Program-made: the position numbers and the translations under genes
Notes under the pieces: model-generated
What the model was told of the DNA's origin: nothing
What the model saw: the letters and a program-made list of their open reading frames with translations, nothing else
Databases searched by the model: none
Part shown: one piece after another, positions 38,198 to 47,291 of the stretch
Numbering within the stretch: position 1 is the stretch's first letter
Layout: each line of letters opens with the position of its first letter
Assembly (NCBI RefSeq): GCF_000250985.1
Contig: NW_013524646.1
Coordinates: forward strand, 774,158-838,157
From: Nematocida parisii ERTm1
Taxonomy: Eukaryota > Microsporidia
Direction of reading: 5' to 3'
Length of the DNA: 64,000 nucleotides

Positions 38198-40012
38198 ATG
38201 GTTATTTTAAATTCTCTGAAGATTCTTTCTTCCGGAACAAGGCAGTCCCTTACCGTGCAATACAAACCAAGTGAAGAGATAAGAAAGTCTTTTATCCTTC
38301 CCCCACTGCTGTATGTCTATGTGGAAATATTCCCAATATCTGAGATAAATGTTTTTTCTCGGGCAGAGCCACTGTACTTTATAGACGGATACCTTGGTGC
38401 ACAAAATGGAAAGCCATATATCACTGCTTGTACGTCCGACAAGTTTATATCCTCGCAGTATCAGTCCTATACCACAGTAGATCAAGATCTGCAGCCAGAG
38501 CACATAACACAGTGCATCAACAATAAGATTGATTTGCTTATACACAGCGCCATACGAAAGTCAGAAGCATCTAGATTTAATGTAAAAGACGCCATTTGTT
38601 TGCGATTAGTAGTTTTTTTGATTAAAATAAATCGGCTGAAAGAGGCGCAGAGATGCATTAAGGAGAATATGCCCTCGTCGTATTCGCTCTTTAAAGTTAT
38701 TCCGTATATAATATACGAAATGCTTCTTTTTGCCCTGCTTAATTCAGAAGATCCAGCAGTGATAGATGATATTGCATACATATCCACTGCACTTCGCAAA
38801 ATGGAGAACAGCAATGAGGAGGACAGAGTTATAAATTCAATTTTGGTTGGACTCAGTCTGTCTGCTGCAAAAAGAACGCCAAGTATTCTCAATATGTACT
38901 CACGCGTTCAGGTGTCGCCGCATAAATCCAGCATATTTTTTTATATGCTTTCTCTGTATATTGGCCCGGGATATAACACAAAGTATACTCTAATGGGCCT
39001 TGCCATGGATAAAATTGGCTGTAACATGTGCCTGCCTAGCAAGATAGATAGTTCTCGAAAAACAATTCAGTCTATAATATCACTAGAAAGTGATTTAGTT
39101 ACCGATAGAACTCCCTATGATCTTGTTTTGGATGAGTATATTCATGCCAAAGGATCAATTCCAGACCCAGAAATATGGATATCCAGTGGTATAGGGGAAT
39201 ATATGACGCAGAACAAGGAAACATTATCCTGCACAAAAACAAGGTCTGTGTATAGCATAGACCAAATACTTAAAGACAGAGAAATAGAAGCGGCAGATGA
39301 TGAAAATTCATTCCCAATCACTGCAATCTATACAGAGGGAGACGTGCTAATAGAAGTTAATAACCCACATGTACAGGTAACTGGCCTGCTTCTTAATCGG
39401 CTGCCATCCAATACAACAGTTATATCTTGCAATTCTATGCAGGTTAAGCAAAAAGAAAAGCAAATTATTCTTCCAATATGCGCATGTAATGGAGTATACA
39501 GATTTTTTGTATCTGCGTCATGTGAAATAGCAGAGGTACATCTAAAGTACAAAGGGAGCGCGTATAGCAAGGCGCTCAATTTATCGATTGAAGTACTTGA
39601 AGTTCCTATAGATAAAAAAATTGTGGCGCACAGGCTGTGTGTTGTGCCTGGGCACGCACGTAAAGAAAGTCAGGAGAAAAAAGAAATAGAGGCATATCTG
39701 CATAAGTTTATAAAGGCGCCATTTACAGTCATGTCATTTAATCCACTGAAGATACGTCTTCCTTTTGCGTATAATGAGAAAATGCTATATACTGAGACAG
39801 CACTTGATTGGGAGTACGTGGAAATAATAAAGATTAAAGAAGAAGAGGATACACTTAAGATAGAGTGTCTTCAAAAGGATATAACAATTCGCTACAACAA
39901 TATAGATACTTCAATCAATGCGTTTAACACAAAAACCATACAAAAGAAGGGAGACAACAAGATTTCTTGGTCATTTAATGATAATAGTAAAAGCGGCGAA
40001 TTCTTCCTTTAA
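38198..40012 (+). CDS. Large protein, possibly a TRAPP II (Trs120/TRAPPC9) subunit
   Basis: The 604-residue protein has an N-terminal mixed region, a helical middle (about 110-300, tetratricopeptide-like: RLVVFLIKINRLKEAQRCIKE) and a beta-rich C-terminal half (VLIEVNNPHVQVTGLLLNRLP; GVYRFFVSASCEIAEVHLKY). Helical repeats followed by Ig-like sheets, with a phrase on contacts to VNNPHVQV, resemble TRAPP II subunits that activate Rab GTPases at the Golgi. I see no decisive motif, so this is a tentative call. It starts 26 bp from the divergent GAPDH gene. Confidence 0.45.
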   Translation: MVILNSLKILSSGTRQSLTVQYKPSEEIRKSFILPPLLYVYVEIFPISEINVFSRAEPLYFIDGYLGAQNGKPYITACTSDKFISSQYQSYTTVDQDLQPEHITQCINNKIDLLIHSAIRKSEASRFNVKDAICLRLVVFLIKINRLKEAQRCIKENMPSSYSLFKVIPYIIYEMLLFALLNSEDPAVIDDIAYISTALRKMENSNEEDRVINSILVGLSLSAAKRTPSILNMYSRVQVSPHKSSIFFYMLSLYIGPGYNTKYTLMGLAMDKIGCNMCLPSKIDSSRKTIQSIISLESDLVTDRTPYDLVLDEYIHAKGSIPDPEIWISSGIGEYMTQNKETLSCTKTRSVYSIDQILKDREIEAADDENSFPITAIYTEGDVLIEVNNPHVQVTGLLLNRLPSNTTVISCNSMQVKQKEKQIILPICACNGVYRFFVSASCEIAEVHLKYKGSAYSKALNLSIEVLEVPIDKKIVAHRLCVVPGHARKESQEKKEIEAYLHKFIKAPFTVMSFNPLKIRLPFAYNEKMLYTETALDWEYVEIIKIKEEEDTLKIECLQKDITIRYNNIDTSINAFNTKTIQKKGDNKISWSFNDNSKSGEFFL

Positions 40013-40473
40013 AATAGTCTAAACACTTTAACATACTTTGCACTCTATATACTAATTGCCTGCTTTTCAGATAATTCAACTGAATAAAATAGAATAACTG
40101 TTTTGTTTTTGCTATTATTCATTCTCTGTTTCGTCTTTTAGAATAACCCGACATTAATAATAGAGTTTAGTATTTAACTATTACATTTTTATATGTGTGG
40201 CTATGCATCTATACAATATTAATTTGTATATTATTTGCCAATATTTTTATGCATATTCAGAAATAATACAAATTAATATTGTATAGATGCATTTATTTAA
40301 CTGTGTTAACTATAATAAGAATTTTTGCAACAGAAGAGCATTAATAAGAAATAAAAGTGTATTTGTGCGCATTTCTAACACAAATCCATGCATGAAAAAA
40401 TGAAAAAGCTGCATAATACTGCTATGAAAATGCGTATAATGAGTATAATTTATGTTTATTATGCCGTTTAGAT
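40013..40473. other. Convergent intergenic region with long inverted repeat
   Basis: This region lies between the plus gene ending at 40012 and ASF1 on the minus strand. It contains a near copy of the recurring motif on the minus strand (ATAACCCGA at 40143-40151) and the inverted repeat at 40203-40292. Confidence 0.5.
40203..40292. repeat. Long inverted repeat, 27-bp perfect arms
   Basis: The arms at 40203-40229 and 40266-40292 are perfect complements over 27 bp, starting ATGCATCTATACAATATT. After a 2-base bulge pairing continues for five more bases. The loop is about 25-36 nt. In RNA it would form a long hairpin between two convergent 3' ends. It could be a shared terminator, a foldback element, or a small-RNA precursor. 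Confidence 0.75.
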
Positions 40474-41262
40474 CTATTCTTCATTGAATTTAGAGACATC
40501 TTCTTCATCCTCTGCAGTATTCCATGCCTCAGTAAAAACAGTCACTAGGGGTGGATCTAAAACTTTTCCTTCAATCTTGTCCATATCAAGGTCCATTGTC
40601 TTAAAGTTTTCCTCAGTTACAAAAAGAATGCCATCATGAACTCCTTCTGGCTTTATATCCTCTTTCTTTGCTTCTTCTGCCTCCTCAGCCTCAATTGATA
40701 CATCGTCCTCTGCTGCCTCTTTCTCTGTACTGGCCTCGTCTTGCTCCAAACTCTTTTCTTCTTCTTTTTCTGCAGCTTCCTGTTTCTCTTCTGGCTCTGC
40801 TTCTTGGCTTCTCTCTTCTGCCACATCTGATGAGCACTCTATATCATCAATTTCAAATGCATCCTCCTGGTACTCCTGCGGGGTTTCAATAATCTGAATC
40901 CCTAGGTAGTCTATTTTCACAAAGTACCCCACTCTGACAAACTGCTGGCCCTCTGCTGTATAGAATAAGAAGAGTATTGAAGCAAGCCCAAGCAAGTGCT
41001 CTCTGGGGATCTTTGAGAGGTTTGGTATTTCAGTCTCTAGCTCGAACTCAACTACCCCTGCAGGTATTCCCTCTACTGTTTCACTGCATAATATCTGGTC
41101 ATAATCGGTGTTTGAAGAGCTAACAGAGTAAACCACCTCTATCTTCAGCACTGCATCTGGCTTTGTTGAGGAAATACATATAGTCGGACACATTTTCTTC
41201 TTGAGTATATCCGTTGGCGTATTCCCATTTGCATAGAAGTCTATATAGTTTACTTCAATCAT
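40474..41262 (-). CDS. ASF1: Histone chaperone ASF1
   Basis: ASF1 binds histones H3-H4 for assembly during replication and transcription. The 262-residue protein has the ASF1 core in residues 1-155: VNYIDFYANGNTPTDI, LKIEVVYSVSSSNTDYDQIL, GIPAGVVEFELETEIPNLSKIP, and EGQQFVRVGYFVKIDY, which contains the conserved RVGY motif. A long acidic tail (Glu-rich, about 140-215) follows, longer than in animals but similar to yeast. Confidence 0.95.
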   Translation of the reverse strand: MIEVNYIDFYANGNTPTDILKKKMCPTICISSTKPDAVLKIEVVYSVSSSNTDYDQILCSETVEGIPAGVVEFELETEIPNLSKIPREHLLGLASILFLFYTAEGQQFVRVGYFVKIDYLGIQIIETPQEYQEDAFEIDDIECSSDVAEERSQEAEPEEKQEAAEKEEEKSLEQDEASTEKEAAEDDVSIEAEEAEEAKKEDIKPEGVHDGILFVTEENFKTMDLDMDKIEGKVLDPPLVTVFTEAWNTAEDEEDVSKFNEE

Positions 41263-41422
41263 TGAAACATAAAATTATTTAAAATAAAATATGCAGAGCT
41301 CCTTCTACCCTGCATTCAGCTCTTCTGTTTTTACTGCAGAATAGAACAAATGCTTTAACTTTTCTAGAATAATCAGCTGGAAATATAATTTATTTCTGAT
41401 AGTAAATCTAGAAGATTGTTGC

Positions 41423-41725
41423 TTAACCAAAGAGGTCCATGTCTCCTGAGCTCTCTTCTTCGCTTTCTTCCTCTACTACCTTAGTCTCTGCTGCTGCTGC
41501 TGATGATGCTCCTGCTGCTGCTACTGGTGCTGCGGACTGGAGCATAGATGCTCCCTGTGCAATAAGTTCATCAGAGTTCTTTCCCTCGAATGACTTAAGA
41601 AGTGCCTGTATCTTTGCTGCATCTGCGTTTCCTCCTGCGATTTCAATGACTTTTGCTATTTCACTTGCTTCTGGCTTCTTTGCGTTGGCGAGTTCTACTA
41701 ATCTGTATGCTAATAAACAATCCAT
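41423..41725 (-). CDS. RPP2: 60S acidic ribosomal stalk protein P2
   Basis: P2 forms the lateral stalk that recruits translation GTPases. The ORF is open further upstream, but the ATG at 41725 gives the expected N-terminus (DCLLAYRLVELANAKKP). The body contains KVIEIAGGNADAAKIQALLKSFEGKNSDELIAQG, then an Ala-rich hinge and the acidic ESEEESSGDMDLFG tail, in place of the usual DDMGFGLFD. The 100-residue length is normal. No intron is evident. Confidence 0.93.
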   Translation of the reverse strand: MDCLLAYRLVELANAKKPEASEIAKVIEIAGGNADAAKIQALLKSFEGKNSDELIAQGASMLQSAAPVAAAGASSAAAAETKVVEEESEEESSGDMDLFG

Positions 41726-42041
41726 AATAACAGGGGGACAAATAAAAATAATTTTTACCACTTTAGCACATAACGAACACGCGGCAATTCTGCAAAAAGC
41801 ATGCAAAGTGTCTTAAAATATACACTCATTGCGATTCTATACCTGCTAACACACCATACTGCAGTGCACTTGTCTAAAATAATTTGTATGCTTGGCCTTA
41901 TAGAATTATAACAGTACTAAATAGTAAAAATATGTAAATCATAGAAATAGCAGAATATAATATTTTACTACTGCAAAGACACAGTGCTCACAGCAAAAAA
42001 GCTTTAATAATTATTTATATAAAAGTGCATATACCATGCAT
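41726..42041. other. Intergenic region, 0.32 kb
   Basis: AT-rich promoter region of RPP2. No gene, motif copy or RNA is supported. Confidence 0.5.
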
Positions 42042-43331
42042 CTATTTTATTCTTAGATTATATATCATGTTAACCAAAAGCTCTTTATGCACCAAAGAGC
42101 TATGTTGAGCTAGCACTCCTCCAACTAGAAGATCTATCTCTTGCTCTGTCATGTTCTTGATTACATCCATGTACTCAATAGATATGTTGTTTAGATGGGT
42201 AATAGTCGGTGCTGTCGCCTTTATAAAGAATTCACAAAATTGCACTTTGTCTTCTATTTCTACATACTTAGTTGGCGGTTTTTTAGAAATACTGCCTGGC
42301 GTGGACATTGGGTGCTGTGCGCTTGCTGGCGTGGCATAAGTTTCATTATGTGATATGTTTATGATATCTCTTACTGCTGCGCGCACTGCATCATCTGGAG
42401 TTGACTCCCTTCCTTGGGTACACCTATCAAATACTTCTATTTTAGGAACCTGCCCATTAAGTATTTCATATAACAATATAGCATTCTGTAAATTCAATGT
42501 ATATAGAAGACACACTCCCATTCTTCTATCCAAACCTAGCCGCACATACAGATGTGGTACAATGTCCTGCAGCTTCTCCCAAATCTCATCTTTCAGATTA
42601 TATGCTGTTAACAACAGCTGAATGAACGATCGAGTGTGCATTCTACTTCTCTTCATAACTCTAATCAGAATATTTGAGAAGTAGGGAATATCTTTCTTTG
42701 CATGCAATATACTTAAAAGAATTCCTCCAATAATGTCATTAAAGACCACCGATTCTAGATCAATTAGGGAATTCAACTCGCAAACAGTATAATATACATT
42801 TCCACTGTATGCTGAAATAATTTTGTAGGAGGTAAATGTATCCCGAATAGACTGTATTATATTTCTACTTCTTAAATCTGATAGTATTGCATGCACTTTT
42901 CTTACCTCTTCAAAATTCTCTGGTAGAGTTATCTGTAGGTCTAAATTGAAGTCACTACACACCTCCTCTTCTGCTGACTCTGTAATTAGAGAGAGAAGTA
43001 TAGCTAGGCTTTCTTCATTGTTCAGCGCATCTTTAAGGATTCTTTTAATAAGTGCAGTATTCCATCGCCTTTCTAGGTAAAGACAGGCGTTAGTTAGTAG
43101 AAAATAGTCCTTGGAGGCATACTTTAGCATATCTACCTCTAGTTCTATGATTTTGTCCTTTGTGTATTTTCCTTCTAGCTCTTCACAGATATGATTTGCA
43201 AATGAGTGCTTCTGCGGCATGTTAGTAACTAGAACTATTATTTCCTGCCTTCTTTCTTCAAACTCCTCAAGAAACTTTTCAACGTATTCACCGAGAACTG
43301 GCTCATGGAGACTAAGAATCGTCTCGTTCAT
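42042..43331 (-). CDS. Helical protein, possibly cap-binding large subunit (CBP80-like)
   Basis: The 429-residue protein is all-helical with repeated helix pairs (VEKFLEEFEERRQEIIVLVTNM; FSNILIRVMKRSRMHTRSFIQ; CLLYTLNLQNAILLYEIL). A disordered stretch of about 25 residues (YATPASAQHPMSTPGS) lies near residue 345. The helical repeat order is reminiscent of a MIF4G-type protein such as CBP80, the partner of the CBC2 gene in this window, but I see no diagnostic residue. The protein is much shorter than the usual CBP80. Treat as unassigned. Confidence 0.4.
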   Translation of the reverse strand: MNETILSLHEPVLGEYVEKFLEEFEERRQEIIVLVTNMPQKHSFANHICEELEGKYTKDKIIELEVDMLKYASKDYFLLTNACLYLERRWNTALIKRILKDALNNEESLAILLSLITESAEEEVCSDFNLDLQITLPENFEEVRKVHAILSDLRSRNIIQSIRDTFTSYKIISAYSGNVYYTVCELNSLIDLESVVFNDIIGGILLSILHAKKDIPYFSNILIRVMKRSRMHTRSFIQLLLTAYNLKDEIWEKLQDIVPHLYVRLGLDRRMGVCLLYTLNLQNAILLYEILNGQVPKIEVFDRCTQGRESTPDDAVRAAVRDIINISHNETYATPASAQHPMSTPGSISKKPPTKYVEIEDKVQFCEFFIKATAPTITHLNNISIEYMDVIKNMTEQEIDLLVGGVLAQHSSLVHKELLVNMIYNLRIK

Positions 43332-43435
43332 TATAAAAAAAAAATGACGCGTATTTATGCCTGCTTGAATTATAATTTCTGGAATCCGTGGGAATGGCTG
43401 CCTCCATTAATATTAGAATGAAAACTTTTTTGTTT

Positions 43436-44290
43436 ATGAAAAGACTTGCACTTAACAATCACAATGAAATAGATATTCTTGGACTGGGAACATATGAAAC
43501 TAAGTGTGAAGAGGCAGAATTAGCAATAAGCACTGCAATGAAGGAGGGCTACCGGCTATACGACACTGCGCAGGTGTACAAAAATGAAAAGCAGGTAAGC
43601 GAAGCAATTACAAAGACGGGCATCTCCAGGCAGGATGTTTTTATAACCACCAAAGTAAGCACATCAAATCAGGGATATGCAGAAGCAATGGCATCTGTTC
43701 GGGAGAGTTTGAAGACCATGGGGCAGGAGTATGTTGACCTTGTTCTGATCCACTGGCCAGGCGCAAAGGGGGTAGATCTTCAGAGCCCAAAAAACAAAGA
43801 ACTTCGGCATGGATCGTACAGAGCGCTTCTTGAGCTGCAGGAAGAGGGTGTAGTGCGGAATATAGGTGTAAGCAACTTTATGACCACACACCTGCGAGAC
43901 TTATTTGAGGAGTTTGAGAAGAAGCCTCAGATAAACCAGATAGAGCTTTCTCCATTGTGCTATCCAAAGGATGTGGTTGAGTACTGCCAGACCAATGGGG
44001 TAGTAGTCCAGTCTTACTCTACACTAGGAAGAGGGCTTCTTCTTTCTGAAGAGTATCTGCAGAAGTATCCACAGCTAAAAAAAATGAAAGAAAAGGGCTC
44101 TCTTGCAAATCAGATACTTAAATGGTCTATGGATAAAGACTGCTGTGTAATTCCTAAGAGTGTGCATCCAGATAGAATCATAGAGAACTTTAATGCGCTT
44201 TCCCAGACATTGGATCCAGAAGATGATGAGTTTCTTAGCAACTTTCCGGTAGAAAATAGAACCTGCTGGGATCCTTATACTATAGCATAA
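43436..44290 (+). CDS. Aldo-keto reductase
   Basis: AKR enzymes reduce aldehydes and ketones with NADPH. The predicted barrel starts KRLALNNHNEIDILGLGTYE. Tetrad residues are visible: Asp and Tyr in YDTAQVYKNEKQV, Lys in FITTKVS, His in LVLIHWPG. NADPH-binding C-terminal sequence VIPKSVHPDRIIENFNAL is present. I prefer the ATG at 43436, which follows a T-rich run as at other starts in the window. An in-frame ATG at 43394 would add 14 residues. Length is about 284 residues. Confidence 0.9.
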   Translation: MKRLALNNHNEIDILGLGTYETKCEEAELAISTAMKEGYRLYDTAQVYKNEKQVSEAITKTGISRQDVFITTKVSTSNQGYAEAMASVRESLKTMGQEYVDLVLIHWPGAKGVDLQSPKNKELRHGSYRALLELQEEGVVRNIGVSNFMTTHLRDLFEEFEKKPQINQIELSPLCYPKDVVEYCQTNGVVVQSYSTLGRGLLLSEEYLQKYPQLKKMKEKGSLANQILKWSMDKDCCVIPKSVHPDRIIENFNALSQTLDPEDDEFLSNFPVENRTCWDPYTIA

Positions 44291-44337
44291 ATCTAAAATC
44301 TGCTAAATATGCAATGTTCTTTAGAATTGCTCAGTTT

Positions 44338-44347
44338 TTCGGGTTAT
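44338..44347 (+). repeat. TTCGGGTTAT motif copy, sense 3' position
   Basis: Exact copy 48 bp downstream of the aldo-keto reductase stop, on its coding strand. Confidence 0.7.
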
Positions 44348-44984
44348 TTCGCTTTCTGAATAAATTCTATCGCCTAGCTAGTTTTTTCTATTTCTATTCT
44401 ATTATTATACTGAAAAATAAACAAATATGTATTTTTTCTTATTATGTGTGAAGAGGTTTTAAATATTCATCTAGTTAAATAAAGAAAGAAAACTAAAATA
44501 TTTATTACAAAGGACAAATAAGCTTAGTTTAATATACATTTCCTTACTACAACAATAGACTATAACACAGTGCATAGTTTTGAAGATGCCATGAAGAAAT
44601 TATATGATATTATATGAAAGGCCATCATGAATATTAGATACTGCCTGCCAAATAACCAATTTTCTAGAGGTATTTATCAAAAAAGTATATGCATAGCAAT
44701 ATAAAGACAGGAGGCATACAGTATAATAAAGAGAAAAGTAAGTGAAATTAATAATAAATAAAACAAATACATTAACTATCCAGATATAGCTAGAAATAAA
44801 AGATTATAAGGTGATGATGCCAAATAATATAATACTTAAGTCTATTTATTATATGTGTAGAACAGAGCCATTTACTCTTTATAATACTATCTGCTACTGC
44901 TATTTAGTCACAAAGCGTATTTATAGCACTAAATGCAAAAAACACCACAGACTAGCTACTAGATTTAAAGTATTTTACTGCTAA

Positions 44985-44994
44985 ATAACCCGAA
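44985..44994 (-). repeat. TTCGGGTTAT motif copy, sense 3' position
   Basis: Exact copy on the minus strand, 50 bp downstream of the minus-strand gene ending at 45044. Confidence 0.7.
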
Positions 44995-45043
44995 TTTCAG
45001 AAATAGCAGATATTCACTGTATTATTAATATAAGAACATTTCA

Positions 45044-45655
45044 TTATATAATATTTGGCTTAATTCTATTTGAATTAGTAGTTGCATCTTCCCAGTTCTC
45101 GCACTTATCATTAGTTTTTAGTTTTTTGGGTGTTTTAGCCACAGGCGCAGGCTCTGCTTCTGGCTCTTCTTTTATGTAATTTGCAGAATATTCCCCCAAT
45201 CGACTGAGAATTCTGTTGCACTCCTCAATTGATGATTCTGGCCGCCTTTTATTTTTTACTCTTTTCTCCTTGACAAACATGTTTGAGAGTGCAGAGAAAG
45301 ACCCACCACTCTGCTTATTAACTTGGTCAATAAGAGAGGCAAAGCAATCCTTTGGCAAAGCAGACTTTGCTGATGCATTTTCTTTTTCTGCCTCTTTTGC
45401 GTGTAGGGTTGTTGTTTTCTGCTCTTCATTGTGTGAGCAGTCACTCTCTAGATCAGACATCTCGATACCGCTGCTTAAGTCGGAGTCTTCGTCGCGCTCC
45501 TCACGAAGACCATCGGCAAGTGTAAAGAAGTCATCTTCTAGGTCATTCCCGTGTATTTTTCTGTTTAGATTGGCAAGTATTTCTCTTTCTTCTTCTGTTG
45601 AGGGGACAAATGTTCTCTCCTTGGAGAAAACCATTCCCGAATACTTTTTTGACAT
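45044..45655 (-). CDS. Charged, probably nuclear protein of unknown function
   Basis: The 203-residue protein is acidic in the middle (DLSSGIEMSDLESD) and basic near residues 130-140 (KEKRVKNKRRPESS). Apparent regions are an N-terminal YSGMVFSKERTFVPSTEEER and a conserved-looking helix CNRILSRLGEYSANYIKEEP, followed by a Lys-rich TPKKLKTND motif that could be a nuclear signal. It has no recognised family; ribosome-biogenesis or splicing factors share this composition. Confidence 0.65.
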   Translation of the reverse strand: MSKKYSGMVFSKERTFVPSTEEEREILANLNRKIHGNDLEDDFFTLADGLREERDEDSDLSSGIEMSDLESDCSHNEEQKTTTLHAKEAEKENASAKSALPKDCFASLIDQVNKQSGGSFSALSNMFVKEKRVKNKRRPESSIEECNRILSRLGEYSANYIKEEPEAEPAPVAKTPKKLKTNDKCENWEDATTNSNRIKPNII

Positions 45656-45903
45656 AAAAATTTGACAGAGGCAGTTGCAAGAAATAATGAACTGACACTA
45701 ACTACTATTTTCTATATAAAGTGTAGTAATTTAAATTAAGTCCATTCTACTCATATACTCAAGAAATTGCCATGTGAACACACATATAAATCCAACTAGT
45801 ATTAAACATTTATTTAAATCGCTTTTTAGCAGAGGAACCATCACATACTCTGGCTATGCACATATGCAGTGTATTTGCTCATCTAAGCCATTTAGAGGAA
45901 CTT

Positions 45904-47139
45904 CTATATAGAAAAAAGAACTTTTTCTTTAAGAACTCGTAGCCCCACAGACCGCCACTCTTTGTCTGTAAGCCACAGATCCTTAGATGGCTCAATGTTA
46001 GCAAGCGCAAATACACCATTCCATGCAGTGTGTGCCTTTTTCTTATCTTCAACATAAAGAATGGTTGATGTGGTGGATTCATCAATTATGGGAGGCACTA
46101 TTTTTATAGCAGGTTCTGGAGTAGCATGGCTATCTGCTGGCTCTGCTTCGGCGCCTTCGTTTTCATGCGTCTCATCCTCAGCTTCGGCCTTTGCCTCTGG
46201 AATAGACTTATTCGTTATGAAAACAACTGTTGATGTAATTTTTGTACTTCGCTCAGGCGGTGCAAGCTTTCTTAGCATGTCTTTTCCTACAGTATCTAGA
46301 TCTGTGCACGTGGGCTCTTCCACTGCAGGCGCTTCTTCCTTTGGCACACATTTATGGAGAAGCGTGTCGCTGTGCTTCTGGTCTGCATATATATCTATCA
46401 TATGCTTATTAAGAAAATGCATGCCAAACTCAGATACTTCAAAGGGCACGTTGCACATAAAACAGGCCATTTCCAGCGTGTTCTTTACTGGTTCTTCCTT
46501 TCGCAGAAATTCTTCAACCACATCGCTTCCATATAATGTGGTGCTACCTGGCCGATCTGCAGTGAAGGTGTCAAACACACAGTTATCTTCAACAAGAGTA
46601 ACGGTTTTGTCCATTTCGCTGTATACAACTGAGTTAGACAGGCCCAGGCCAAAGCACACACTAAGGGTCAGCGGAAGAAGAAGGATGCCTTTGAACCCAG
46701 AGTGATTTAGCACAGAATCAACCATGTTCATAATACTGACTCGATTCAGCCCATCTGGATAGACAAGCCCTATAAAGATATCACTTGCTTTTATGTCCTC
46801 TGTTCCAGGCAAAGAATATTCTATCTCTCTGATTGTTTTGAACAGGTTGGAAAGAGTAACTTTTTTTGTATGTAGATTGTGCTTACTCTCCCCTATTAAG
46901 CACTCCATCTCTATTGAGTTGCTGTTGTGCTTATAAGTGTAGTCTCCTGTATTACTTTCATATTTGGATATAACCACAATATATGTTTTGTCTGTCTCTT
47001 TTCTGTACAAAGAGTATCTATGCTTACTATCAACACAGTATGAGTTGTCATTTTTCATAAAGTAACTGTAGATGTTCTTATTTGCCGTCTGAATTCCCTC
47101 AATTGGGTGTACAGAAGAAAAAGAAGGATTATGCTCCAT
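45904..47139 (-). CDS. ARP8: Actin-related protein 8 (ARP8) with embedded zinc-finger-like motif
   Basis: Arp8 is a nuclear actin-like subunit of the INO80 remodelling complex. Actin-fold segments are readable: FIGLVYPDGLNRVSIMNMVD, KGILLLPLTLSVCFGLGLSN and VVYSEMDKTVTLVEDNCVFD. The C-terminus AWNGVFALANIEPSKDLWLT followed by EWRSVGLRVLKEK matches the Arp8 ending (AWKGGAVLACLDT ... REWQRFGVRMLRE). The 411 residues are short for the family. Unlike known Arp8, residues 226-246 hold a C2H2-like pattern (C226, C229, H241, H246), followed by a disordered acidic stretch (about 310-350). Confidence 0.75.
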   Translation of the reverse strand: MEHNPSFSSVHPIEGIQTANKNIYSYFMKNDNSYCVDSKHRYSLYRKETDKTYIVVISKYESNTGDYTYKHNSNSIEMECLIGESKHNLHTKKVTLSNLFKTIREIEYSLPGTEDIKASDIFIGLVYPDGLNRVSIMNMVDSVLNHSGFKGILLLPLTLSVCFGLGLSNSVVYSEMDKTVTLVEDNCVFDTFTADRPGSTTLYGSDVVEEFLRKEEPVKNTLEMACFMCNVPFEVSEFGMHFLNKHMIDIYADQKHSDTLLHKCVPKEEAPAVEEPTCTDLDTVGKDMLRKLAPPERSTKITSTVVFITNKSIPEAKAEAEDETHENEGAEAEPADSHATPEPAIKIVPPIIDESTTSTILYVEDKKKAHTAWNGVFALANIEPSKDLWLTDKEWRSVGLRVLKEKVLFSI

Positions 47140-47291
47140 GCGTCATACAAAAAAAATAATTATAAATACGGATTCATGATCTGATTGCAGCTCTTCGTAA
47201 GCAATAGAAAGACAAATTATCTATTATTTACGCCATAGGCAATCTACAAGCAGCAGTTTTCTGATGCAGCAAACTAGTAGATTAAGCATAA

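Larger units (their letters stand above)
44291..45043. other. Convergent intergenic region with two motif copies
   Basis: No gene is seen. One TTCGGGTTAT copy follows the plus gene by 48 bp (44338), and one on the minus strand follows the minus gene by 50 bp (44985). The mirrored arrangement at both convergent ends is suggestive of a 3'-end signal. Confidence 0.55.
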
